A DNA stretch of 64,000 bases from assembly GCA_030789695.1 (NCBI GenBank), contig CM061141.1, positions 273,327,655-273,391,654 of the forward strand. The letters run 5' to 3'. The notes beneath the pieces were generated by a model. That model was not told the origin of the DNA. It saw only the letters and a list, made by a program, of their open reading frames with translations, and searched no databases. Origin of the DNA: Scilla litardierei. Lineage: Eukaryota > Streptophyta > Magnoliopsida > Asparagales > Asparagaceae. Position numbers and translations under genes: made by a program. Shown here one piece after another: positions 11,762 to 20,976 of this stretch (within the stretch, counting starts at the first letter, position 1; each line of letters starts with the position of its first letter).

Positions 11762-12176
11762 TGTTGAGTATTGGTGTTTCATACCAATCTTATTTTGATG
11801 ATGATCACAACAGTATGTTGTTGCTAATGGATCTCATGTTTTAGTCTCTCAGTTTATTTCAAGGATATCTTTCTTGGAGACTAATCACTTGGTGTAAGGA
11901 TGGACATCTTGTGAAGAATGACAAATGTTTGGACTCAAGGAGTGCCAAAGCTTGGAGATGATGGAGAGCAATCAAGGCATCATAGATTGAAGACTTGGAC
12001 TCTTTTATAAGCATTGTAATCCATGTAATTTACTTTATTGCTTTCTCTCTCTTTTGAGTCTAGGGTTGATGTAATGCCTTGCTAGATGGTTTGCTCATTC
12101 ATGCACATGCATTTAACCATCTTAGTGAACCTTAGGATTATCATAGAATCCAACCCAATAGGTTCACTCTTTCTGT

Positions 12177-12702
12177 CAGTCGTCTGGTGAGGGAAACACA
12201 GTCGACTGGGTGATTTCCAGTCGCCTGTAGATCATTCTACAGTCGTCTGATATGCACTGCTCAAGTCAACATTTCTATTGACTCAAACTTGAGCTTTACG
12301 TACAGTCGCCTGTCAATCTGTTCCCAGTCACCTGTATATTTATAGTCACCTGAGATTTGGTCAACAGTCATCTGTCTAGCGTAAGTGCAATCTCTGCATC
12401 TCTCTGTCTTCTCTCCATACTTTACAGTAGTCGACTGATGAAGAATATACAGTCGCCTGACTATTTGACAGTCGACTGTAGTGTTAACATCAGTCGCCTG
12501 TGCGAAGAATTGGAGAAAGAGTGCAGCTCTCTGTTTCGATCCATCCCCTGCAGCAGTCGTCTGCTGAAGGATTAACAGGCGCATGTCTTGTTTGTCAGTC
12601 GACTGTATTGACTTCGTCAGTCGACTGTCCTGTCTCAGATTATAGCCGTTGGATATTTTCTAGCCGTTGATCAGTCAACTGTCTTATGATCATCAGTCGA
12701 CT
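12177..12702. repeat. Cluster of about 17 CAGTCGNCTG palindrome-like decamers in LTR of C
   Basis: Copies of CAGTCG(A/C/T)CTG are scattered every 15-60 bp, including perfect CAGTCGACTG palindromes near 12200, 12471, 12597, 12620 and 12694. The cluster lies upstream of the TATA-like site, where promoter elements would be. The 3' LTR repeats it (16727-17250). Many differences between LTR copies here are CG-to-CA or TG changes. Confidence 0.85.
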
Positions 12703-13082
12703 GTTCCTGTCGTTTTCACCCAGTTTCTAGCCGTTGCAGATTTGATTATTTGGCTGTTTCTTTGGGTTTTTGGGCTTGATATAGGATTCATATATATATG
12801 AGTGTGTTGCCTTTCTTGAGAACTCTTGACAACATTTGATAAACTCTTGACTCTATAGAAAATCTCAAGAGATCAATAAGCCACTCTCAAGCTCCTTCAT
12901 TTCCCTCTATTTGAGCATTCATCTTTCTTCATGCATTGAAGTCCAGCTCAAGGGAAATCATCCAAGTGCTCTCAAGCATATTCCAACACTTGGAGATCCT
13001 CTTCCATGCCTTGCATTCATTCATGAGTAAGCATCTCAAGGCATAGGTAAGAGTATTTACTCTACATGGTGTAAATTGTTTT

Positions 13083-13385
13083 CCTATTTCTCTTTGTGAG
13101 ATTAGGATACTCTCTTTGTGGGAGTTTCTCTCTTTGTGAGAGGTTGTCTCTTTGTGGGACTTGGGAATTCTCTTTGTGGGAATTAACTCTCTTTGTGGGA
13201 GTTCAAGTGTCCTAGTGTAGGGCTAACCCTAATTCTCTGAGTGGGAGTTAGTGATTCTCTGTGTGGGAGTCTTGATACTTGTGTAGGATTGGTTGGGTCC
13301 TTGTGTAGGGCATAAATCCTCTTTGTGGGGTATCTCCTTGTGAGATTTGTATTCACTTCTCTGTGTGGGAATATAGTGAATATTG
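13083..13385 (+). repeat. Array of about 12 mini-hairpins with repeated TCTTTGTGG loop (LTR leader of C)
   Basis: Successive units have the form stem - TCTTTGTGG (or TCTGTGTGG) - complementary stem, and the stem sequence changes from unit to unit. Examples are AATTC/GAATT (13166-13184), AACTC/GAGTT (13185-13203), GATTC/GAGTC with one G-U pair (13253-13271) and TATTCACT/AGTGAATA (13350-13382). The array is downstream of the TATA-like site and so should be in the transcribed R-U5 leader. The 3' LTR copy is at about 17633-17936. Confidence 0.75.
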
Positions 13386-13591
13386 GTGTGGCTGGATGTA
13401 CCCAAGTTTGGGGAACCAGGGTAAAACTTTGTGTTTGCGTTTGGATTGATTGTGCCATTTAATTCCTCTTGCATTTATAATTCCGCATTTGCAAGTTAAA
13501 TTTTATTTGGACAATTTTATTGCCATTACACTATTCACCCCCCCTCTAGTGTGTGTTGTTAGTATTGCAATTGTTAGACGATCCCTACAAT

Positions 13592-13607
13592 TGGTATCAG
13601 AGCGAGG
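13592..13607 (+). promoter_or_regulatory. Primer-binding site of element C (initiator tRNA-Met)
   Basis: TGGTATCAGAGCGAGG lies two bases after the 5' LTR. It matches the complement of the 3' end of plant initiator tRNA-Met, the usual Copia primer. Confidence 0.9.
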
Positions 13608-13625
13608 TTAAAGCATACTGCAACG

Positions 13626-14684
13626 ATGGCATTCAACGCTACTTCCGCGCATCATGAAGAAGGTCTCTTTATCGTCCGACCCCCGCTCTTCAACAGAACC
13701 AACTATCCGAGTTGGAAGATCAGGATGATGGTCTACTTAAAGAGTCACGATCTTTGGGATATAACGGAGTCACCCTTCGAGGAGCCTTCTACTCCCGCGG
13801 CCTTGAGAACTATAGTGGAGAAGGACCTGATCAAAGTCAATGCTAGGGCTATGTGTGTTCTCCATTGCGCCCTCACTCCGGATGAGTTCGATCGCATCTC
13901 CATGTGCAAATCGACGAATAGTATTTGGCATACATTGGAGATCTCTCATGAAGTGCTACTTCAACATAAGGAATAGATCCAGTCAACCAAGCCCAAGAAG
14001 AAAAAGGGCGTTGCTCTGCATGGTGAGAAGGAGTATTTCAAGTGGAAAAAGAAGTTCCAACAAGAAGCTCCAAGTGGTGAAGAAGAAGTTCTTAGTGACG
14101 ATGACTACATCGAGCTTGCCAAACAATTCAAGAATTTCAAGGCATTCCTCAAGGAAAATCAAGGTATGTCTTCATCAAAGTTGGTCTCACAGTCTAACAA
14201 GTTGGTTTGTTTCAACTGCAGTGGAATAGGTCATGTGGCTACCGAATGCCCTTCCAAACTCAACATAGATACCGGTAAGGGTAAGGGGAAGAAACTTTGG
14301 AAAGCCAAGTCCGAGGTCAAGAACCAAAAGAAGGGACTTATTGGCACATTTGATGATTCCGATGGGGACACATCTAATGATGAAGAAGAGGATGACAAGG
14401 AGCACGATCAAAGGTGTTTCGTTGCATTTGATGATTCTTCATCAACTTCATCTAACTCTAGCGATGAAGAGATAGAGACATGGCTCAACTCCAAAGAGGA
14501 AAGTTGCTTCATGGCTAATGGGGAAGAGTCTTCGTCTAGCTCAAGCGAGGAGGAAAGTGATGAAGAAACCGAGGAGGAAAAGCCATCCTATGAGGAGCTT
14601 GAATACCGTCTAAGTGTGGCCTCCAATTTGGCAAGTAAGTGCATCGATTCATATGATAAAATGAAAGCTAAAATTGATATATGA
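13626..14684 (+). pseudogene. gag of element C (UBN2-type N-terminus, zinc knuckle), broken
   Basis: The frame opens at ATG 13626, 19 bp past the PBS, with a Copia gag N-terminus (FNRTNYPSWKIRMMVYLKSH, about residues 22-41). It stops at TAG 13974 and continues in the same frame through a Lys-rich segment into the zinc knuckle CFNCSGIGHVATEC (C-x2-C-x4-H-x4-C, about 14209-14250), then an acidic Ser/Glu-rich tail. The usual middle of the UBN2 domain is missing between LEISHE and the Lys-rich stretch, so the gene has an internal deletion plus a stop. It would form the capsid/nucleocapsid that packages element RNA. Confidence 0.8.
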
Positions 14685-15259
14685 ATAGGGTGCATGAGTT
14701 AGAATCATCTAATGTAAATATTCATGATGAAAGGCATGTTTATGACACTTGTGAGAGAGACACACTTCTCTCTCAAGTTAAGGAATTGAGCACTTCTAAT
14801 GAAAATCTCATTGCTCTAAACCTTAGCTTAGATGCTCACATTCAACAACTTACGTTGAAATGTGAAGAGGAATCCCGGAAGCTCATAAGCTTTGTGTATC
14901 CTAGGGATTCACTCCACGATTTGTTGAAAAAACAACATCCAACAAATCATAGAGGAGGTTTGGGTTATATTCAAAATATGGTTCCCAAACCCACCTCTAA
15001 TTCTTCTTTTGGTGCAAATTCAAGAAATATTGCTAAAGCACCTAAGAAGAATCACCATGCCTTCTTGTACAACAATAACACCAACAAGAAGCATGTAGAT
15101 CACAAGGTGATGAGGAAGAATGAAGAATCTTCATTTTTTGCTAAGAAGCAAAATCCTCATTCTTTGCATGCTAAGAAATTTGTTTCTACACCTAAGCATG
15201 CCACATCCTTCCCTCTTGCAAAGGCAAAACCATTGCCTAGGAAGTCCTTGAGTTTATAG
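14681..15259 (+). pseudogene. Coiled-coil continuation of gag of element C
   Basis: The ATG overlaps the previous stop by four bases in another frame, so this is most simply a frameshifted continuation of the same gag. It encodes about 190 residues. The first 90 are heptad-like (VHELESSN..., LSQVKELSTSNENLIALN), followed by a basic Asn/Lys-rich tail. A similar coiled coil follows gag in element L on the minus strand (62495-63232). Such extensions are seen in several plant Copia gags. Role unknown. Confidence 0.6.
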
Positions 15260-16311
15260 ATTCCCACTAAGGCCAGTGTGCAAGAGAGATATAGCTACAT
15301 CAACTCTCTAATTAGGGATGTGATCACCTCGTGTGATTATGTTAGGAAATCAAACTCCTCTTGGGTTTGGTTACCTAATGTTTAGGTTCCTCACACATTT
15401 GCATATTGCATGGGTATTGTGCTTCTATGTTTATTTTAAGCATACACATTGATTGTGTGTGTTTCATGATTTTGAAAATATTTTTCAAATTTATTTCTTT
15501 TCATGAAAATTGGAACCTTGGGGTTTATTGACATGCATGCATGATCCATGTGTATGTCAATGGGGGAGTTAATATATTATATGTTTAAATTATTTTAAGA
15601 CATATTTTAACTCTCATTTCGGAGGTTATTTGAGACCATTATTTATATTTGGTTATTTTGGGTCTCAAACCAAACCTCTTGTTTATTGCCAACTTGTTTC
15701 ATATCTTATTTTTTGGCAATATCCGTGTGTATCTTTGAAGCTTGATTTTTCCATATCTATTGCTTTGAAACACTTTTAAGGCCCATGGCTCCATTATTTA
15801 ATTGGTGTTAGATCCTAGAAGTCTAAAGTTGACCATTTCTATGATCTAGGGGGAGCATGGGATAGTGAATTGATACCCACTAAAATTTTCAAATTTGGTA
15901 TCATGCATATCTTTCGTTTCTTGCATATTGTCACATCTTGGTTAAGATGACAAAGGGGGATATTTTTTATGTCCACCTTTTTGACGATGTCAATGGGGAG
16001 AGATATATGCATTATGTAATCATATCTATAGGGGGAGAGATATATACATATGCATATGTGGAGAGATATCTCTATAGGGAGAGATATATGGGTTTAGATA
16101 AACCATTCATGTTTGCATGCCTTTATTCTTTGCAATTGGTTTATGTAACCCATGCCTATTATATGTCACCATGTTGTTATTGGTTTATGAGTATTTACCT
16201 TTGTGTAGCTCATTATTTAATTGGTGCATATAACTAGGGGGAGATCATTAGCATTGTGCTTTAATTCTTTGTGATTTACATAATGTGTGTCATCATCAAA
16301 AAGGGGGAGAT
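15260..16311 (+). other. Non-coding 3' region of element C with repeated purine tracts
   Basis: No pol-like sequence. At least six GGGGGAG or GGGGAGAG tracts occur (near 15562, 15850, 15954, 16030, 16237 and 16302). The last, AAAGGGGGAGA, abuts the 3' LTR and is the functional-position PPT. The short open frame at 15938-16237 is low-complexity TATA-rich sequence. Confidence 0.75.
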
Positions 16312-18140
16312 TGTTGAGTATTGGTGTTTCATACCAATCTTATTTTGATGATGATCACAACATTATGTTGTTGCTAATGGATCTCATGTTTTAGTCTCTC
16401 AGTTTATTTCAAGGATATCTTTCATGGAGACTAATCACTTGGTGTAAGGATGGACATCTTGTGAAGACGGGCAAATGTTTGGACTCAAGGAGTGCCAAAG
16501 CTTGGAGATGATGGAGAGCAATCAAGACATCATAGATTGAAGACTTAGACTCTTTTGAAAGCATTGTAATCCATGTAATTTACTTTATTGCTTTCTCTCT
16601 CTTTTGAGTCTAGGGTTGATGTAATGCCTTGCTAGATGGTTTGCTCATTCATGCACATGCATTTAACCATCTTAGTGAACCTTAGGATTATCATAGAATC
16701 CAACCCAATAGGTTCACTCTTTCCGTCAGTCGTCTGATGAGGGAAACACAGTCGACTGGGTGATTTCCAGTCGCCTGTAGATCCTTCTACAGTCGCCTGA
16801 TATGCACTGCTCAAGTCAACATTTCTATTGACTCAAACTTGAGCTTTACGCACAGTCACCTGTCAATCTGTTCCCAGTCGCCTGTATATTTATAGTCGCC
16901 TGAGATTTGGTCAACAGTCACCTGTTTAGCGTAAGTGCAATCTCTGCATCTCTCTGTCTTCTCTCCATACTTTACAGTAGTCGACTGATGAAGAATATAC
17001 AGTCGCCTGACTATTTGACAGTCAACTGTAGTGTTAACATCAGTCACATGTGCGAAGAATTGGAGAAAGAGTGCAGCTCTCTGTTTCGATCCATCCCCTG
17101 CAGCAGTCGCCTGCTGAAAGATTAACAGGCGACTGTCCTGCTTGTCAGTCGACTGTATTGACTTCGTCAGTCGACTGTCCTGGTTCAGATTATAGCCGTT
17201 GTATATTTTCTAGCCGTTGATCAGTCGACTGTCTTATGATCATCAGTCGACTGTTCCTGTCGTTTTCACCCAGTTTCTAGCTGTTGCAGATTTGATTATT
17301 TGGCTGTTTCTTTGGGTTTTTGGGCTTGATATAGGATTCCTATATATATGAGTTTGCTGCCTTTCTTGAGAACTCTAGACAACATTTGATAAACTCTTGA
17401 CTCTATAGAAAATCTCAAGAGATCAATAAGCCACTCTCAAGCTCCTTCATTTCCCTCTATTTGAGCATTCATCTTTCTTCATGCATTGAAGTCCAGCTCA
17501 AGGGAAATCATACAAGTGCTCTTAAGCATATTCCAACACTTGGAGATCCTCTTCCATGCCTTGCATTCATTCATGAGTAAGCATCTCAAGGCATAGGTAA
17601 GAGTATTTACTCTACAGGGTGTAAATTGTTTTCCTATTTCTCTTTGTGGGATTAGGATACTCTCTTTGTGGGAGTTTCTCTCTTTGTAAGAGGTTGTCTC
17701 TTTGTGGGACTTGGGAATTCTCTTTATGGGAATTAACTCTCTTTGTGGGAGTTCGAGTGTCCTAGTGTAGGGCTAACCCTAATTCTCTGAGTGGGAGTTA
17801 GTGATTCTCTGTGTGGGAGTCTTGATACTTGTGTAGGATTGGTTGGGTCCTTGTGTAGGGCATAAATCCTCTTTGTGGGGTATCTCCTTGTGAGATTTGT
17901 ATTCACTTCTCTGTGTGGGAATATAGTGAATATTGGTGTGGCTGGATGTACCCAAGTTTGGGGAACCAGGGTAAAACTTTGTGTTTGCGTTTGGATTGAT
18001 TGTGCCATTTAATTCCTCTTGCATTTATAATTCCGCATTTGCAAGTTAAATTTTATTTGGACAATTTTATTGCCATTACACTATTCATCCCCCCCTCTAG
18101 TGTGTGTTGTTAGTATTGAAAGGGTTAGACGATCCCTACA
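16312..18140 (+). repeat. 3' LTR of element C
   Basis: 1829 bp, a full-length partner of 11762-13589. Followed directly by TSD catat (18141-18145). Confidence 0.95.
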
Positions 18141-18145
18141 CATAT

Positions 18146-18452
18146 CATATACTAACACTTTTCTGCAGAATTGATCATTAATTTACTTTCTCTCCAACTT
18201 CAATCTTGTTGAATATAGTTTTGGATGAAATATTTGTTGAAATAGTATGTCATCTTTTTGATTGATGACAAGGGGGAGAAAAGTATGAAATGCAAAAATG
18301 CTTATTGAATATTATACCATTTTGCTAACGGATTTGATGCAGGGGGAGTACAGCATCTAAGCTGGGGGAGTAAGTAATTTTATTAAAGTCAAATATTGAT
18401 TTAAACTTACTTCATTTTTCATTTGGGTGTCATCATCAAAAAGGTGGGAGAG
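18146..18452 (+). other. 3' internal tail of element B with PPT
   Basis: This resumes element B after C. It has purine tracts AAGGGGGAGAAAAG, GCAGGGGGAGTAC and GCTGGGGGAGTAAG, and ends GTCATCATCAAAAAGGTGGGAGAG directly before the LTR. No coding content. Confidence 0.65.
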
Positions 18453-20256
18453 TGATGGAAATTGAATTCCACCCCCAAGTGGTTTTGATGATGAGCACAC
18501 CAAATGAAGTTTACACTACATCTAAAGTGTGCAGGTTATGCGATGAATGAAAAGGTTTATGCATACTCCGAAGAAGTACAAACTACACTTAGTAAAGACA
18601 AAGAAGACGTTGCTAAATTCAAACGATGAAGCTCCCACTCAAAAGAAAAAGAAGCTCAAAGAAAAGCACGCATCTACTTTATCATTGAATCAAGCTTCAT
18701 GAAGACTCGTCCTAACTCTATAGTGTGTGAGTTGTGTCTTTCTTAGGATTATGTTAAAGCCAAAAGTAATTATAACACACACACTCAAAATGATTTCAAA
18801 GTTAAAATGTTTTCAAATCATTTCACAACTCTTGAGAGAAATTGGTAGCTTTTTCCTATCTTAGTAATTAATCTCCATTACATCCTGGAGTTAATTACAT
18901 CTCTTGCTATCTAAGTTTCAGAAGAAACTGCTCTGGGAGTCGACTACCAAAGAGTGAGAGTCGACTACCAGCTGGAAATTTTTCTTCTTCTGAAACGCTC
19001 TGGGAGTCGACTATCAGCTGGAAATTTTTCTTCTTCTGAAACGCTCTGTGAGTCGACTACCACTCCTAGGGAGTCGACGACCAGCTGTCGAAATTCAACT
19101 TTTTGACTTGCTTTATTGCCTCTCCAATTCATTACTTCCTTAAATTTCGGGGCAAAATTCAAACCTAATTTGAATTTCAAATCCTCTCATTTAAACCTAT
19201 AAGTAGAGGACTCTAGAGATCATTTTTAACGACAACTCTCTACCACTCTCAAAATCTATTTTGTGCTGAAATTTCTAAGATCTCTCATTCTCATTTTTCA
19301 GCTCTTATTATTTTGTTAGCCAAATCTGTTAGTATTTTCTGATCTCTATGTTAAAGGTCTTATTTCTTCTTGAGATCATTTCTAATTTGGCTATTTCAAA
19401 ATAGTTTTTCAGAATCCTTGTTCTTTATTTTGATCTTATTTAAAAGGATTTTTGAAAACAACGATCTAGATCACGAAGAATAAAAATCATATCTTTGTGT
19501 GATCTAAGATCATATTTTGAATTCTATTTAGCCACGAATACACTTTGTTATTACTTTGGCTATAGAATTTGGGTGTAAATCCAAACTCCACCAAATGTTG
19601 TGGTGAGTTGGATATTGGTATTCATTTTGTGTTTTTGCCCTTTGTTGTAAGGGTGTTGAAAATCCTAGACAAATCTAGGTGTTGCAGTCGGAAATCCTGG
19701 TCAAGGCTAAGTGTGTGGAAAATCCTAACGAGTGGAGTTAGGTACTTGTATTGCTAAGGCAATAGTGGAAATCTCGTACCAGATTGGTCGGGGACTGGAC
19801 TTACCAAGTTGTGGGGAACCAGGATAAAAAATCCTTGTGTTTGTGTTTGATTCTTTATGTGTTTGTTTATCTTTGCTCTTACATTATTATTTGCTTATTG
19901 TTGTACATCTATTGCAAAGATTAACTCTCTTTTATCCGCTGTGAATAAAGATATAATATTTGTATTATTTGTAATCTTATCTATCTTATCACTCAGCAGA
20001 GTCGTGCTTATAAATTTTCTGGGAGTCGACTACTGTTCATAGGGAGTCGACTACCTGCTGTGTTATTTCTCTGATCAACTTTATTTATAAGATTGACTTG
20101 TTGATTAAGAACCAAGCATAGATCACTCTACTTGGTTTCTTAGGCAACATTAGAAGGTTTATAATTGTGCTAACCAACAAATGAAAAAGATTCACTATTT
20201 GAACAACACTATTCAACCCCCCTTCTAGTGTTGTTTTCCATCTACAGGATCCAACA
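18453..20256 (+). repeat. 3' LTR of element B (1804 bp)
   Basis: It starts TGATGGAAATTG after the PPT and ends CTACAGGATCCAACA. TATA-like CCTATAAGTAGAGG lies near 19195. It contains seven GAGTCGACTACC-type sites (five at 18936-19084, two at 20030-20056), two of them in a 46-bp direct repeat (18957-19048). The leader has a chain of perfect mini-hairpins (19638-19785). The segment GGGGAACCAGGATAAAA near 19813 is also found in the LTR of C (about 13410). Confidence 0.75.
19638..19785 (+). repeat. Chain of five perfect mini-hairpins in LTR leader of B
   Basis: CCCTT/AAGGG (19638-19653), CCTAGA/TCTAGG (19664-19679), CCTAAC/GTTAGG (19724-19742), TATTGC/GCAATA (19749-19764) and AATCT/AGATT (19770-19785), with loops of 4-7 nt. 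The architecture matches the array in element C but the sequences differ. Confidence 0.75.
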
Positions 20257-20976
20257 GTGTATATTTCCTCATTCGGTTTTATTTGTGCGTTAAAGTTATA
20301 TTCATTCCGATTTTAATTCTTTAGGCAAAATTCATTTATATATTTCGAAATAATTCTAATTTTTGATGAAATCCCCACCAAAGTGGGTTCTACTGTTAAA
20401 ATTGTTATTATTTCGGAATGTAAACAGTTGAATACATACATTGTATGATTAGTTGCCTGAATGAATTTTAAATGGATCGTAAGAGTAAATAAAATTTTTC
20501 TCATTTATATTTCTCCTCAACAACAAAGTTGGTATTAATTGTGCTACAATAAATTCAAATTTTGTTGTATGTATTTTTTGAAGTGACTTAGTGTAATCAT
20601 CATCTCGCCAAAGTGGGCTCTATTGTTTGCATCATTTCATTTCTTAAATATAAAAGGAATTTTGTGTGCATATTTTAAATATGAATGTTAAATCGGTCCA
20701 AATGAAGATTACCGTTCTATGTTAATTTATTCTCACCCGTAGCAATAAATAAGTGATGATTGTTGAGACTAATGCATGCAATTTTAATTCGGCCCAAAGG
20801 AAGTTTTAATCTTGGCATGTTAATTATTGTCTTTATTTGATTGCTGCAACATGATATCATTTGCTAGTTAATAGATTATCCAAAGATAAACGTTAAGCTA
20901 GCTGGGGATATCTTAAGATGGGAACATGCAATTTTGAATTTACAATTTTGCTTCACAAATTAATACATATGTTAGC
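20257..20976 (+). other. 5' leader of element D
   Basis: AT-rich non-coding region before the gag start. It repeats short motifs such as CCAAAGTGGGTTCTA (about 20380) and CCAAAGTGGGCTCTA (about 20608), which looks like decayed tandem leader sequence. No PBS is visible. Confidence 0.5.

Larger units (their letters stand above)
11762..13589 (+). repeat. 5' LTR of element C
   Basis: It starts TGTTGAGTATTGG and ends GATCCCTACA. A TATA-like TATATATATGAG lies near 12790. Upstream of it is a cluster of CAGTCGACTG-like palindromes, and downstream is the hairpin array (13083-13385). The 3' LTR at 16312-18140 is the partner copy. Confidence 0.95.
11762..18140 (+). mobile_element. Element C: non-autonomous Copia-type element with gag only
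   Basis: Two LTRs of about 1828 bp (about 2.5 percent different by eye) bound 2.7 kb of internal sequence, with an exact catat TSD on both sides. The PBS is complementary to initiator tRNA-Met and a PPT precedes the 3' LTR. The internal region encodes a gag-like protein with a zinc knuckle and coiled coil but no protease, integrase, RT or RNase H. Mobilisation would need an autonomous Copia partner. It sits inside element B. Confidence 0.9.
10195..20256 (+). mobile_element. Element B: non-autonomous LTR element, 5' part out of window or lost
   Basis: The internal region has a decayed ORF (10446-11593) and a 3' tail (18146-18452). It ends in an LTR running from TGATGGAAATTG (18453) to GGATCCAACA (20256). 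Element C is inserted between these parts with an exact TSD. The 5' LTR is not visible; it may lie left of element A, which would make A a second insertion into B. There is no pol. The purine tracts and GTCATCATCAAAAAGG before the LTR resemble the 3' ends of Copia-type elements. The element probably depends on trans-acting proteins. Confidence 0.6.

Noticed and set aside
12261..12584. Frames over the palindrome cluster on both strands (also 16856-17125)
   Set aside because: Arise from repeated CAGTCGCCTG; lesions between LTR copies ignore the frame.
13183..13474. Minus-strand PTQR-rich frames in the LTR of C (also 17733-18024)
   Set aside because: Antisense of the CTCTTTGTGGGA hairpin array. 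The identical frame in both LTRs reflects LTR identity, not coding constraint.
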